A stretch of DNA of 64,000 nt from Tolypeutes matacus (GCA_026826555.1 JAKSZT010053764.1:39896523-39960522); one strand, 5' to 3'; positions 1 through 12,262 are shown, numbered from the stretch's first letter. Notes: generated by a model not told the origin, from the letters alone. Program-made: numbers and translations.

Positions 1-148
1 AAGTATTTGTGGTGGGGTGATGTGTGGGAGCCCTGTATGATGTTATGCATGTCTGTTTTGTAAGTTTACAATGTTTACTGAATACTTTTTATGTATGCTC
101 ATGTATGAATGATATAATTCAATAAATTGTTTTTTTTTTTAAAAAAAA
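1..148 (+). mobile_element. 3' end of a xenarthran L1 LINE (UTR tail)
   Basis: The segment resembles the last 190 bases of the L1 that ends at 36426: both share the GTTATG-ATGT and TTTGTAAGTT blocks, an AATAAA-like or TTTCAATC block, and a run of T near the end. Here the T-run is followed by a run of A. It is probably the 3' UTR of an L1 whose body lies left of the window. Family assignment rests on resemblance within the window only. Confidence 0.6.
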
Positions 149-154
149 TGGACA

Positions 155-242
155 GCGGAGCAGATGTAGCTCAGTGGCTGAAAGCCTGCCTCACATGCAT
201 GAGGTCCTGGGTTCAATCCCTGGCACCTCCTAAAGAAGAAGA
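155..242 (+). mobile_element. DAS-type tRNA-derived SINE
   Basis: The unit runs like a tRNA-Ala gene: A box near TAGCTCAGTGG, B box GGTTCAATCCC, then CACCTCC and a short GA/A-rich tail. It is flanked by the direct repeat AAAAAAAATGGACA at 141-154 and 243-256, a target-site duplication made inside the A-tail of the preceding L1. This shows the SINE landed after that L1. Confidence 0.88.
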
Positions 243-264
243 AAAAAAATGGACAAGTATGCTA

Positions 265-495
265 TACAAACCAATGTAGATCTGCTCCCCACCTTGTAAG
301 ACACAACCCTATGTAAACTGGAAACTTAACACCAGCCAATCAGAACATTTTCTCACAAGCTTCCGTGTTTGGCCTATGTAAGCTCCCCCTGTCCACCCCC
401 TTGGCAGAGCTCCCTTCTACTTTCTAAATGGGATGCTGACCGATTTATGAATTGCTCAAAAATGCTAAGAGATCCTAAATAGCATGAAAAGTTTT
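265..495 (+). mobile_element. Probable ERV LTR fragment
   Basis: A CCAATCA box at 336-342 is followed by a pyrimidine-rich stretch and by a GATGCTGACCGATT / GAATTGCTCAA block, an arrangement common in class I endogenous retroviral LTRs around the R-U5 boundary. No gag, pol or env coding sequence adjoins it. Both ends are unclear, so the class is an inference. Confidence 0.4.
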
Positions 496-3204
496 CCTTT
501 TATAAGTAAACATTTTTTAAAAACCTAAATGATAACAGTACAATTGGGAAGGGAGCCAGAAGCTTCAAAAGATGCTGGTAATTTCAGTTTCTCAAGCTGA
601 CAGAAGGACTCCAGCTTCATTACTCACTTTTAAACTGTACATTATATAGCTCTTTTATGAGACTATTTCACAAGAGTAAAAGAGCAGTTACATGATATGG
701 ACTTGACATGTCCAACTATTTACACTGTGATATGGCAGGGGACAAAAAAAGCCGTGTGGATTCTGATTCTGGGTTTGCTGCTAATTTATGATCTTAACAT
801 AAAAAGAATCTGTAATGGTCAGAAAACTTACCAAAAAAAAAAAAAAGAAATAAGTACGGCCCTGGGTCTGCATTAAACGGCATAATTCATGTTCATATAA
901 AAAAAAAAAAAGAAAAGGATGACAATGAAGCTGTGCCAACCAGAGAGGCACATCACAGAGAGGTCCAGGCCCTGGCTCAGTCTGCACCCACCCCCACTGC
1001 TCCTCAGAGTGAAAACTACTGGCTGATCTCCAAAATGTCTGCAACTCCAAACACCAAGGAGCAGAACGAAATCCTCTTGCTCGATTCTGGTATTCTGCAA
1101 GAAGCCAACACCATTGAGGGAGTCATTCCCCTGTGAGCTGGATGTGGGAAACCTACTGCCCTAAAGAAGATGGACATTTCATACACAACAAATTGGGTAG
1201 ATGAAGGCAGCAGGTGCCACCTGAAAAGCACAGCTTTTCTCCAGAGTGTTACCCAGGAGAAGGGAAATTCAGTAACCCAGCACACTTGCACAACATTATT
1301 AACTGCCCAGCGTGTACAGGAGCCGCGAGGCACAGAAATGGACAGTTCACATCCCCGCCTTCCAGGCTCACCCCTCGTGAGGAGCGAGCCAAGAGGCATC
1401 TCCACAGAAGGCGGGAAGTACAAGAGGGAGAATGTGCAAGAAGCAGGCCGCTAACTGCAAGAGTCCCTCATGGCTCTGGGGCAGCAGAGAGAAGCCCAAA
1501 GTCCCAACCTGGAGAGAAAGAATTGGGCCTAAGTTTTAAATTCAAAGAACCTACTGTGGGGGTTAAAGAAACTCTGTAAGGAATATCTCCAGGATGCTAT
1601 AAAATACAAGAATTTGCATCTTGGGTCATTCAAGGCCCAGTCAATAGTAGAGCCACAGAAGTGTGTGTGTTTGTGACGATGTAAGCCTGAGAATGAGTGT
1701 GAATGAGTCAATGTGAGAACATGAGTGTGCAAGAGCGTGAGTGTGGGTGAGTACTTCAAGAGTGTCCATGAAGTAAGCGAGTGCCGAGTCATGTGAGAGA
1801 GTGAGAATGTGAACAGCAGGAGAAAAGTGGGTGTGCGTGAGTGAAAGACAGAGTGAGATGCCAGAATCGACAGCAGGGTCCAGTCAGAAAGGAGCTGGGA
1901 GAATATAAAGAGCAGATGCTCTGGGCCAAGGGGCAGACGTGTAGGTCTGGAGCTATGGCTGAAGAAGAATGTACACAAATCATGTTAATGGAAGGTGCTG
2001 TCGGGCATTAAACTACGAGGTACACCCAGGCACAGTTGCTCTACACACCCAAAAAAGCTCCTGCCAAAACAGCCCCGCGTTGTTAGGAACAGGAACAACA
2101 CCCTCCCACCCTGTCAACATCACGGCTTGGCTGGCGTGGGAAAGCACTATCCATAACTTGCCACTCCCAGTGCTGACATGGGATGACCCAGGCAGGTCGC
2201 CAGGTGCCCACAGCTCTGCAGAGGAAGGCTCCGAGGGGTGGTTTCTATCATGAGGACAACCAGGGGCAGGTGGGGAGGGAGGCCTGGACCAATGCTGGTC
2301 ACACCCCTTTCATCTTCAGGACAAGGCACACAGCCGAAGCTTAAGAATGACCAAAGAGGGAGGGAGGCAAATTTAGGAGGCTGCCCCTGACGTTGAGAGC
2401 CTTCTCATGCTGCCTCCCGGGATATACCCCACCCGTGGGCCTCTAACCCATGGATATCTTAGGTGAAAGAGAATTCCTGTGAGGACCCGACACGACAGGA
2501 TGCTTCTCCAGCAGTAACTCTCAAGCAGAATGAGGAGCCAGACCCTGGATCTGACTGTGGCCTACCTGCACTGCTGCCAGGAAAGCCATGTCCCGTCCCC
2601 CTGCAGCTACCACACTCCTTTGCCCAGCTCCTCAGCACCACGCCCCACCCCTCAGCTCTTCTAACAGCTTTCATTCCCAGATACTTCTTAGCGGGAAGTA
2701 CAGGTAGCTGGGAAAAGATGCCCAAGACAGATGAGTCCACCAACACACAGGTATGACAGGTGAGGGGAAGGGAGCTTGGAAATCTTCATGGCCACTTTGC
2801 TAGAGGAAGGAAAAACACGTCATGGCAGAACATACAGCACCAGCATCCTGGAACATTCCCGAGCTGTTCCTTAACCAGTCAGGGGTTACAGATTTCTGAC
2901 CTCAACTGGATCTCCCAAATGAGCTGAGTGCTTTCTATGGGCTTTAGTCCTGTCATTCCCAAAAGGGAATCCTAACAATGTCCAGGCTCTCACCTGTGAG
3001 AAAGGTGACAGTTTAACAAACTCTTTCTGCAAGCAGGTGTACACAAACACTTGGGGACTAAAGAGAAAACTAAAATTGAACTACAGGTTATGTGGCCATA
3101 TCCAATGTTCCAGAATATATTCCATATATTATTCCTTAATATGAACAACCATAAAGCTCTACTTATGTGTATGTTCTAGCCAAAGTCAAAGAGAAAAATA
3201 AATT
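496..3204. other. Unannotated part of GOLM1 intron 3
   Basis: No gene or RNA was recognised. Two A-runs sit near 832-846 and 899-911. From 1660 to 1870 the sequence is a degenerate GAGTGTG/GTGTGAGA-rich tract, probably an old microsatellite. The short open frames here overlap on both strands, lack recognisable domains and look fortuitous. Confidence 0.5.
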
Positions 3205-3218
3205 AAAAGATAGCTGGG
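3205..3218 (+). repeat. Left target-site duplication of full-length L1
   Basis: AAAAGATAGCTGGG occurs here and again at 9418-9431, exactly bracketing the L1. A 14-bp duplication starting in A-rich DNA is typical of L1 target-primed reverse transcription. Confidence 0.9.
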
Positions 3219-4393
3219 ACTTCCGGGAAGATGGTGGACTAGTAAGATACAGGAATCTCTTCTCCAGAAAAATAGCTAGAGGACAAGCTGAAACAGCCCC
3301 GAAAAGGATCTTCTAGGGTTTAGGTCAGCAGGTGAAGGCTGCACACCACCCAGAGGAGAGAGGGACAGAAGAGGGAAATCGCGACTACAGAACTGTGAGT
3401 TGCAAGTAGCAGCTTCTGCTGCTGCCGGCACCCTCCCCCACACTCTTCAGAATTCTCGGGCCCCTGGGCCTGCGACCACAGACAAAGGGGGCTTCAGGGA
3501 TCTGCCACTCCTGGAAAGGGGAGAGAGAGGGACACAGCCTTAGGCTGACTCAGGTTCTGACCTGAAATTTGGGCTGCGGAGCCCCACAGACCTTCCACAC
3601 GGCGATTTGCCCTGGGAGCCTAGAAAGGACTGGAGAAATCCGATCCTTGCAACCTCCCTCTCTTCTAGCCTGGACTAATTGTTGAGGAAACCATGGGAGA
3701 GGGGAGAGAGAGCCTGGAGCTGACCCTGCTTTGGACTCCCAGGTTTGGTCTGCCCTGTCCCGAGAGCCCTTCCAGGCTGGGTGGGGCTGCGCCATTGTTT
3801 GCCTTGGAGCCTGAAAGGGGCTAAAGATATACAAACCTCCCAATCTCATCCTCTACTAACAGGGACTGATTGTGGAGGATTCAGAAGGGAGTGGAAATAT
3901 TTCCTAGCTGGGAAAAGGGGGGCGCTACGAGAGAAGTCTGTTGAACTGTCTCAGAAAGTTTGAATCACAGGGCTCCTAGCCCCCAGACAGGAAGCTCTAT
4001 CACATTGATCTGGTCTGTGTCACAACAAATACGCTCTGACCAGGCATTGAATTGAGCAGCCAACAAGCGCCATCTCCTGGCAGACCAAGGAAGTACACAT
4101 AAGAAAATTAAGTAAGAGAGTCTTTTCCTGGCCTCTATAGCCTCCCTGCCCAAGGCCTTAGGAAACGACTCTACAACCAATTACTGGGTCCAGTTCCCAG
4201 TTTTGAGCAACCAGCAGAACAATCCTAACAATCAAGGTTGAGCCAAAAATCAAAGAGCAGTGGTAACTCACAGCCTCCTGCCACTAAAACCCCATAAAAG
4301 AGAAAGAGATAGAGCATCTAAAGTAAAATACAAACTAACCAGATGCCTAAGCACCAGCAAAAAATTACGGGCCATACTAAGAAAATAGAAGAC
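3219..4393 (+). promoter_or_regulatory. L1 5' UTR / internal promoter region
   Basis: This is the stretch between the left target-site duplication and the first ORF1 methionine. It begins with a GGGAAGATGGTGGAC block, like the start of other mammalian L1 5' UTRs. It is more GC-rich than the ORFs downstream. Established L1 biology places the internal pol II promoter here; no specific factor site was confirmed. Confidence 0.6.
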
Positions 4394-5316
4394 ATGGCCC
4401 AAGAAAAGTAATACAGCAAAGTCCCAGAAGAGATGCAGAATTTGAGGGAACTAATCAGTGAGATGAGCACACATTTCCAAAATCAAATTAATGAGATGAA
4501 AGAGAATATAGTTAAAGAGATCAATGACATCAAGAAGTCATTGCGCGAACATAAAGAAGAATTTGAAATCATGAACAGAAAAGTAACGGAGTTCATGGGA
4601 ATGAAAGATACAATAGGTGAAGTAAAAAATACATTTGAAGCATACAACAGCAGACTCGAAATGATAGAAGAAAGAATAAGTGATACTGAAGACAGAGCAG
4701 CTAAAATTGAAGAGAGAAAAGAATGGAAAAAATTGAGCAGGGGCTCAGAGAGTTGAATGACAACACAAAACGCAAGAACATACATGACATTGGAGTTCCA
4801 GAAGGAGAAGAGAAAGGAAAAGAGGCAGAAAGAGTATTTGAGGAAATAATAGCTGAAAATTTTCCAACTCTCACGAAAGAAATGAACTTTCATGTCCAAG
4901 AAGCACACCGTACCCCAATAAGAATAAATCCAAATAGACCTACGCCAAGACACATATTATTCAGAATGTCAAATGTAAAAGATAAAGAGAAAACTCTCAG
5001 AGCAGCAAGAGAGAAGCAAACGATCACGTACAAAGGACGTCCAGTAAGACTTTGTGCAGATTTCTCTTCAGAAACCATGGAGGCGAGAAGACAGTGGTAT
5101 GATACAATTAGGAAACTGAAAGAGAAAAACTGCCAGCCGAGAATTCTTTACCCAGCAAAACTGTCCTTCAAATATGAAGGTCAATATAAAGTATTGACAA
5201 ACAAACAGAAACTAAGAGAGTTTGCAAAAAAGAATCCACCTTTGCAGGAAATATTAAAGGAAGCCTTAGAACCTGAAAGAAAAAGACAGGAGAGAGAGGC
5301 TTGGAGGAGAGTATAG
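4394..5316 (+). pseudogene. L1 ORF1 (ORF1p-like), broken
   Basis: ORF1p is the L1 RNA-binding chaperone, which forms trimers through a coiled coil. The likely start is ATGGCC at 4394, because the second L1 starts the same way at 33491. Codon 6 is a TAA stop, and an open frame resumes at ATG 4433. Residues from 4433 are lysine- and glutamate-rich heptad-like sequence (coiled coil). A frameshift near 4710-4725 moves the reading to the frame that carries the central RNA-binding domain (ending near ARREKQ) and the C-terminal domain with METMEARRQW-like residues, stopping at 5316. Length matches mammalian ORF1 once the breaks are allowed for. Confidence 0.9.
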
Positions 5317-5397
5317 AAGAAAGAAGAGCAGAAAGAATACCCAAAAGAGTAAAAAGAAAGACAAAAATAAGATGACATATGAAAACCAAAGAATAAA

Positions 5398-8300
5398 ATG
5401 GAGGAAATAAATAGTGCATTTTCAGTAATATCATTGAATGTGAATGGATTAAATTCCCCAATCAAAAGACACAGGCTGACAGAATGGATAAAAAAACATG
5501 AGCCATCCATATGCTGCTTACAAGAAACTGACCTCAGACACAAGGATACAAGCCGGCTGAAAGTAAAAGGTTGGAAAAAGATACTCCATGCGAATAGTAA
5601 ACAGAAAAGAGCAGGGGTAGCTATACTAATATCAGACAAAACAGACTTCAAATGCAAAAAAGTGATAAGAGATGTGAAGGCCATTATATATTAATAAAAG
5701 AGACGATCCTCCAGGAAGATATAACAGTCATAAATATCTACGCACCTAATCAGGGCGCCCCAAAATATATGAGACAAACTCTGGCAAAACTGAAGGGAGA
5801 AATAGACATCTCTACAATAATCGTCGGGGACTTCAACACCCCTCTCACATCATTAGATAGAACAACTAGACAGAAGATCAACAAGGAAACAGAGAACTTG
5901 AACAATATGATAAACAAGTTAGACCTAACAGACATATACAGAACACTGCATCCAAACTCAGCGGGTTATACATTCTTCTCAAGTGCCCATGGATCTTTCC
6001 CCAGGATAGACCCATGTTAGGTCACAATACAGCTCTCAATAAATATAAAAGGATTGAAATTATACAAAGCACCTTCTCAGATCATAATGGAATGAAACTA
6101 GAAATCAATAACAAACAGGAAAAAAGGAAATTTGCAAATGTGTGGAGACTGAACAACACACTCCTAAATATTCAGTGGGTCAAAGAAGAAATTGCAAGTG
6201 AAATCAGTAAATATATTGAGACAAATGAAAATGAGAACACAACATATCAAAACTTATGGGATACAGCAAAGGCTTGAGAGGGAAATTTATAGCCCTAAAT
6301 GCCTATATTAAGAAACAAGAAAGAGCTAAACTCAAAGATTTAACTGAACAACTTGAGAAACTAGAGAAAGAACAGCAAACCAATCCCAAAGCAAAAAGAA
6401 GGAAAGAAATAATAAAGATTAGAGCAGAAATAAATGAAAATGAGAACAAAAAAGCAATAGAGAAAATCAACAAAACCAAAAGCTGGTTCTTTGAGAAGAT
6501 CAATAAGATTGACAAACCCCTCGCTAGACTAACAAAGAAAAAAAGAGAGAAGATGCAAATAAATACAATCAGAAACGAAAGGGGGGAAATTACAAATGAC
6601 CTCACAGAAATAAAAAGAATCATAAGAGGATATTATGAGAAACTATATGCCAACAAACTAGACAACATGGATGAAATGGACAAATCTAGAAACTCATAAC
6701 CAACCTACACTGACACAACAAGAAATACAAGAACTTAACAAATCAATCACAATTAAGGAGATTGAATCCGTCATCAAAAATCTCCCAGCAAAGAAAAGTC
6801 CAGGACCAGATGGCTTCACAGGTGAGTTCTACCAAGCATTTCTAAAAGAATTAACACCAATCCTGTTTAAACTCTTCCAAAAAATTGAAGAGGACGGAAA
6901 ATTACCCAACACATTTTATGAAGCCAACATCACCCTAATACCAAAGCCAGATAAAGATTCCACGAGAAAAGAAAATTACAGACCAATCTCTCTCATGAAC
7001 ATAGATGCAAAAATTCTCAACAAAATACTTGCAAATCGAATCCAACAGCATATCAAAAGACTTATACATCACGACCAAGTGGGATTTATTCCTGGTATGC
7101 AAGGTTGGTTCAACATAAGAAAATCAACCAATGTAATACACCACATTAACAAATTGAAGGAAAAAAAACCACATGATCATCTCAATAGATGCAGAAAAGG
7201 CATTCGACAAAATCCAACATCCTTTTTTGATAAAAATACTTCAAAAGATAGGAATAAAAGGAAAATTCCTCAATATGATAAAAGGCATATATGAAAAACC
7301 CACAGCCAACATCATACTCAATGGGGAAAGGTTGAAAGCTTTCCCCCTAAAATCAGGAACAAGACAAGGATGCCCACTGTCACCACTGTTATTCAACATT
7401 GTACTAGAAGTTCTGGCTAGGGCAATTAGAGAAGAAAAAAAAATTAAAGGCATCCAAATAGGAAAAGAGGAAGTAAAACTCTCACTGTTTGCGGATGACA
7501 TGATTCTGTATTTAGAAAATCCTGAAGTATCCACAACAAAGCTACTTGAACTAATAAATGAGTTCAGCAAAGTGGCAGAATATAAGATCAACACGCAAAA
7601 ATCAGTAATGTTTTTGTACACTAGTACTGAACAATCTGAGGAGGAAAATTCCATTTTCAATAGCAACAAAAAGACTCAAATACCTAGGAGTTAATTTAAC
7701 CAAGGAAGCACAGGACCTATATGCAGAAAACTACAAAACAATGCTAAAAGAAATTTAAAAAGACCTAAACAAATGGAAAGACATTCCGTGTTCATGGATT
7801 GGAAGAATAAATATCGTGAAGATGTCAATCTTGCCCAAACTGATTTATAGATTCAATGCAATACCAATCAAAATCCCAACAGCTTACTTTACAAAATTAG
7901 AGAAGGCAATTACCAAATTCATCTGGAAGGGTAAGTGCACCCGAATAGCCAAAAGTATTCTAAAAAAGAAGAGCAAAGTGGGAGGAATTTCGCTGCCTGA
8001 CTTTGAAACATATTACAAAGCTACAGTGGTCAAAACAGCATGGTACTGGCATAAAGATAGACACATCGATCAGTGGAATAGAATTGAGAATCCAGAAATA
8101 AACCCTCACCTATACAGTCAACTGGTTTTTGACAAACCTACCAAGCCCACGCTGATGGGAAAAAACAGTCTCTTCAACAAATGGTGTTGGGAGAACTGGA
8201 TATCTATAACCAAAAGAATGAAAGAGGACCCCTATCTCACCCCCTATATAAGAATCAACTCAAAATGGATCAAAGATCTAAATATAAAAGCCAGTACCAT

Positions 8301-9199
8301 AAAACTACTGGAAGAAAATGTAGGGAAACATCTTCAAGACCTTGTAGTAGGTGGTGGTTTCTTGGACCTCACACCCAAAGCACGTGCAACAAAAGAAAAA
8401 GTAGATAAATGGGACCTCCTCAAAATTAAACACTTTTGGACCTCACAGGAATTTGTCAGAAGGGTGAAAAGGCAGCCGACTCAATGGGAAAAAATCTTTG
8501 GAAATCACATATCTGATAAGGGTTTAATATCCAGGATATATAAAGAGATGTTACAACTCAACAATAAAAAGACAAATGACCCAATTAAAAAAATGGGCCA
8601 AAGACTTAAATAGACATTTCTCCAAAGAAGAAATACAAATGGCAAAAAAACACATGAAGAAATGCTCAACATCACTCATGATTAGGGAAATGCAAATCAA
8701 AACTACAATGAGATATCATTTCACACCTATCAGAACGGCCACTATGGAAAAGACAGAGAACTACAAGTGTTGGAGAGTATGTGGAGAGATAGGAACACTT
8801 CTTCACTGTTGGTGGGAATGCAGGGTGGTACAACCACTATGCAGGACTGTTTGGCAGTTCCTAAAGAAGTTGAATATAGACTTGCCATGTGACCCTGCAA
8901 TACCACTACTGGGTATATACCCAGAAGAACTGAGAGCAGTGACACGAACAGACATCTACACACCGATGTTCATAGCCACATTATTCACCATTGCCAAAAG
9001 TTGGAAATAACCCAGGTGTCCATCAACAGATGAATGGATAAACAAACTGTGGTCTATTCACATGATGGAATATTATGCAGCTGTAAGAAGATATGAAGTC
9101 ATAAAGCATATGGCAACATGGATGAACCTGGAGGACATTATGTTGAGTGAAGCAAGCCAGACACAAAAGGACAAATACTGTATGAATGCATTACTATAA
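5398..9199 (+). pseudogene. L1 ORF2 (endonuclease / reverse transcriptase), broken
   Basis: ORF2p nicks DNA and copies L1 RNA. Domains appear in order. The endonuclease starts at 5398 with SLNVNGLNSP and includes QETDLR, VINIYAPN and a GDFN motif. The reverse transcriptase (about 6700-7700) includes [36 protein letters not shown] and the catalytic FADD at 7488-7499. The C-terminal part (8750-9000) has CWWEC-type cysteines and [10 protein letters not shown]. Frameshifts lie near 5685, 6012, 6255, 6690, 7165, 7680 and 8590, several at A-runs; stops occur near 7756 and at 9008-9010. About 1267 codons in total, the normal length. Confidence 0.93.
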
Positions 9200-9417
9200 A
9201 CCAAATATATTGTGTAATATATTGTTTGATTCACAAAAAAACAAAAAACAAAAAAACAAACAAAAAACAAAACAAGAACAAAAAAATTTTCATGTATCCA
9301 TTACATTTAATTGAGAAATGTATATATTTATTCATCTGTGTTTACTTTTTAGTTTTTAATTGCTTATGTTTTCAATTATTAAATGTACAAAATAAAGTTA
9401 AAAAAAAAAAAAAAAAA
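9200..9417 (+). other. L1 3' UTR and poly(A) tail
   Basis: After the last ORF2 stop comes an A/C-rich tract (about 9234-9285) and an AT-rich stretch with AATAAAG just before a run of about 20 A. This tail is unlike those at 1-148 and 36180-36426, so at least two L1 3'-end types are present in the window. Confidence 0.75.
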
Positions 9418-9431
9418 AAAAGATAGCTGGG
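9418..9431 (+). repeat. Right target-site duplication of full-length L1
   Basis: Perfect copy of the 14-mer at 3205-3218, starting in the L1 poly(A) run. Confidence 0.9.
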
Positions 9432-10440
9432 TCCGATCATCTTGTGGTGTTGGATTAAGAAATATAGAAGGTGAACTAAGAGTTGATGCTTACCAAGGAG
9501 ATTCTGGATGAATGGAGAACAAGACACAAAAGCAGAACCCTGTCCATTATACCATCTATAGCAAGGAAATAAGAAAAATGCTCTTTGTAGTGAGCATGAA
9601 ACCAAGTTTGTTTCAGTCCTGTGCAGAACAAGAGAGCAAAGGGCAGAAAACACAGGCCAGGTTTGTTCAACAGCAATGTCACGGTGCAAGAGCTTGATTT
9701 CCATGTGCAATTACTTCAAGGTATAGTTTACAATAAAATCAGGTCTTTCTTCAAGTAAGCTTTCTCCAAGTTGTCTCCCGACGTCCGGTGCCCCACACTT
9801 CTTTCCTAGAGGATAAGAGATAAGGACCTACAGGGAAGGCGAAAGGAACAGAGAACCCCCCATGCAAAACTGGTTGCCTGGAGACAGCTGCAGTAAAGGA
9901 CATCTAAATCAACTGCATTTATTTTACTGTTTCTCCTACATTTTTATTAATTGTGGGTGGTAAATTATTTCAGTTTAATTACAAGGTTGTCTTTGAAGCC
10001 CAAATCCAATCAGCAAACCAGAGAATTTACAATCTAATAAGATTGAAAGTCTTCTGAGTACAAACACTTTTTATTTTTCTGTCAGGGAAACAGATCTCCA
10101 GTTGATTTAATTGTCCTGTTTTCACTTTTTGCCTCTCTCCAGACCTCTTTGTGCCCCAGCCGTCACGAAGGCCTGTCAAGTCCTCTTCCTAGATATCTCT
10201 CAAATCTGTTCACTTGGCAAAATTTATTCCACTCCTTGCCCAGTTCAGGTGCAGCATCATTTTTCTGCTGGAACTATGGCGAGAGCCACCTGACTGGCTG
10301 GGCCTCCTCGCCCTGCTCCCACCCTGAGCATTCTCCACACGCGGATCCAACCACATTGGTCCACTGCTTAAAGCAACCTTCAAACCCAAGCCCAAACCGG
10401 AAACCAAGTCCAAACTCCTTAGCAGCTTAAAAGACTCTCC
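9432..10440. other. Unannotated intron sequence
   Basis: Nothing recognised. The sequence is moderately AT-rich and non-repetitive by eye, with no coding or RNA signature. Confidence 0.4.
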
Positions 10441-10445
10441 ATAAG

Positions 10446-10923
10446 CTCTTCACGAAGATGGTTCCAAAAGCAACGAAGGAAGCCCCTGCCCCTTCCCAAA
10501 ACCGAAGCCAAAGTAAAGGCTTTGAAGGCCAAGAAGGCTGTGCTGAAAGGCGCCCATGACCACAAAGGCCCAGGCATCACCCACACTCCACCAGCCCTAA
10601 CATCTAGCGCCCCTGGGAGAAACAGGCTTGACCACTGTGCTGTTATCAAGCTCCTCCTAAGCGCTGGGTCAGCCTTGAGGAAGATCAAAGATAACCACCC
10701 AACTGTTCGTGTGGATGGCAAGGCCATCAAGTACCAGATTAAACAGGCTGTGGAGAAGTTCTATGACCTTGACATAGCAACATCCTGATCAGGCCAGATG
10801 GAGAGAAGGCACAAGTTCAACTGCCTCCTGAGGTTTTGGGTGTTGCCAACAAAACTGGGATCATCTAAACTGAGCCCAGCTCGCTAATTCTAGATATAAA
10901 TTTTTTCAACATTAAAAAAAAAA
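10446..10923 (+). pseudogene. RPL23A: RPL23A processed pseudogene
   Basis: An intronless copy of the large-subunit ribosomal protein uL23 mRNA. The start matches an ATG at 10458 ([16 protein letters not shown]), followed after frameshifts by [10 protein letters not shown], then [11 protein letters not shown] and [15 protein letters not shown], then IRPDGEK and a final ANKTGII with its TAA at 10866-10868. The ribosomal 3' UTR follows and ends in an A-run at about 10913-10923. The basic segment between the HSHK-like and APRRNK-like parts is largely missing. Frameshifts and the internal deletion show it is non-functional. The A-tail and lack of introns indicate L1-mediated retroposition. Confidence 0.93.
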
Positions 10924-11785
10924 GGTCCTAGGGCTCACCTCCCCCACATTCATCTCTACACTTCATGCCCTACCACCACTCTCTGCTCAGGCCCGGCGAC
11001 CAGCAACCCTCCCACCCCCACCCGGCCACCTTCTATACACCGTACATACTTCTCCACAGAGCCTCTGCCACTGTTCCCACTTCCGACCCCTCAGACACAC
11101 TTGCGTGGCACACCTCCACATGAGCAGACGCCCTGAGCATGGCTCTCCCGTCAGCTCACTTGGCACCATGACTGTCTGGTGGAGGATACAGATCATTGGC
11201 TCCCTGTCTGTCCCATTCTCCTTTTACCAGGCCTTCCTTCACAGCAAGAGCTTGAAAGCTAAAATCCACTTTCCAGACTCATTTCCTGAGAGACTTGGAT
11301 TCCAATCAGAAGCACGTATGTGAATCCTGAATGCTGAACTAAGGGGTGGGAGATGCAGAATTGAGCAGGGAGTGCAGTGCCAGGCTCTGGAGCCAATGTT
11401 GCAGGGCAGCCTCCTGTCCCAGCTCCTCAGGGGCCTGTCCTCGGTGGTGCTCCGGGAGCCAACCCCAGTGGCCAGCTGCGTCTTTTCCTCCACCCTTTCC
11501 CATGATTTCACAGGCACCCACTTCTTCTCTGAACTGGATCCTGCAGCAGTTTGATATTATCTACGAATTAAAAAATATATATAATGCGAATATTCTCACT
11601 GTCCTGATTCTGTGATAATCAGGGTGGGCTAAACATTCGCTATATTAGAAACCATGCATGTGTCCCCAGACCTCGTTTTCCTCCCTAGGTCTGGTTTTTA
11701 GAATGCTGGTGATAAACCAAGCCTGATTTATTATATGTCCATCCTGTATGGGAAAAGACTGTAACTCTAGGTATCTCTGGTCAAC
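10924..11785. other. Unannotated intron sequence
   Basis: A C-rich stretch at 10930-11060 and ordinary sequence beyond. No gene, RNA or named repeat was recognised. Open frames on both strands overlap and are unremarkable. Confidence 0.4.
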
Positions 11786-11789
11786 CTTA

Positions 11790-12258
11790 AGAGATATAGC
11801 AGGGGGCTATATCTGGTTGGCGTCCATCTCCCATATGGAGGGACCTGGGTTCGATCCCCGGGACCTCCTGGTAAAAATTTAAAAAATATATAGAAGGTGC
11901 GTGGGCCGCCAGGCCCTGTGCGCGGGCGCACCACCAGTTCCCGCGAGCCACACAGCAAGATGATGACATAATAGGAGAGTGACACAAGGGAGAGGCAAGA
12001 TGAGACGCACCGAAAAACCAGCAACTAAGGTTGCGCGGGCAGGATGCCTCTCTCCTACATCAGAGATTCCAAGGATTGAATCCCAGTGAAGACAGGAGGA
12101 GAAGGATGAGAAGAGAGGGCAGAAAATGGACACAGAGTTGCCCAGCGAATGGACACAGAAACAGCAAAAACGGGGGGGAGGGGGAAGGGGTGTAAAAATG
12201 GATAAAAGTAAATAAATAAATAAATCCTTAAAAAAGAAAAAAAAAAAAATATATATAT
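11790..12258 (+). mobile_element. Long DAS SINE with a second tRNA-like unit
   Basis: The first unit (about 11795-11870) ends with GGTTCGATCCCCGGGACC. After about 150 bases of DAS body (AGCAAGATGA, GACACA-type blocks) a second, more decayed tRNA-like block occurs at about 12030-12090, containing GGATTGAATCCCA as a B-box relic. The tail has AAATAAATAAATAAAT and then A- and AT-runs up to 12262. It resembles the two-unit elements at 37.1 and 50.8 kb in opposite orientation. Confidence 0.75.
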
Positions 12259-12262
12259 ATAT

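Larger units (their letters stand above)
3219..9417 (+). mobile_element. Full-length L1 LINE, inactivated
   Basis: About 6.2 kb long, with a 5' region (3219-4393), ORF1, a short spacer, ORF2, a 3' UTR containing an AATAAA-type signal (AAAATAAAG near 9390) and a poly(A) tail. It is bounded by a perfect 14-bp target-site duplication. It lies in intron 3 of GOLM1, antisense to the gene. Both reading frames carry stops and frameshifts, so the copy is dead. Intact ends with this level of decay suggest a moderately old insertion. Confidence 0.95.

Noticed and set aside
155..242. tRNA-Ala-like sequence with A and B boxes (and about twenty similar sites)
   Set aside because: These are SINE heads with degenerate cloverleafs, A-rich tails and target-site duplications, not functional tRNA genes.
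1016..1978. Open frames of 94 to 149 residues
   Set aside because: No domain, no supporting splice pattern, overlapping frames on both strands; the 149-residue one runs through a degenerate simple repeat.
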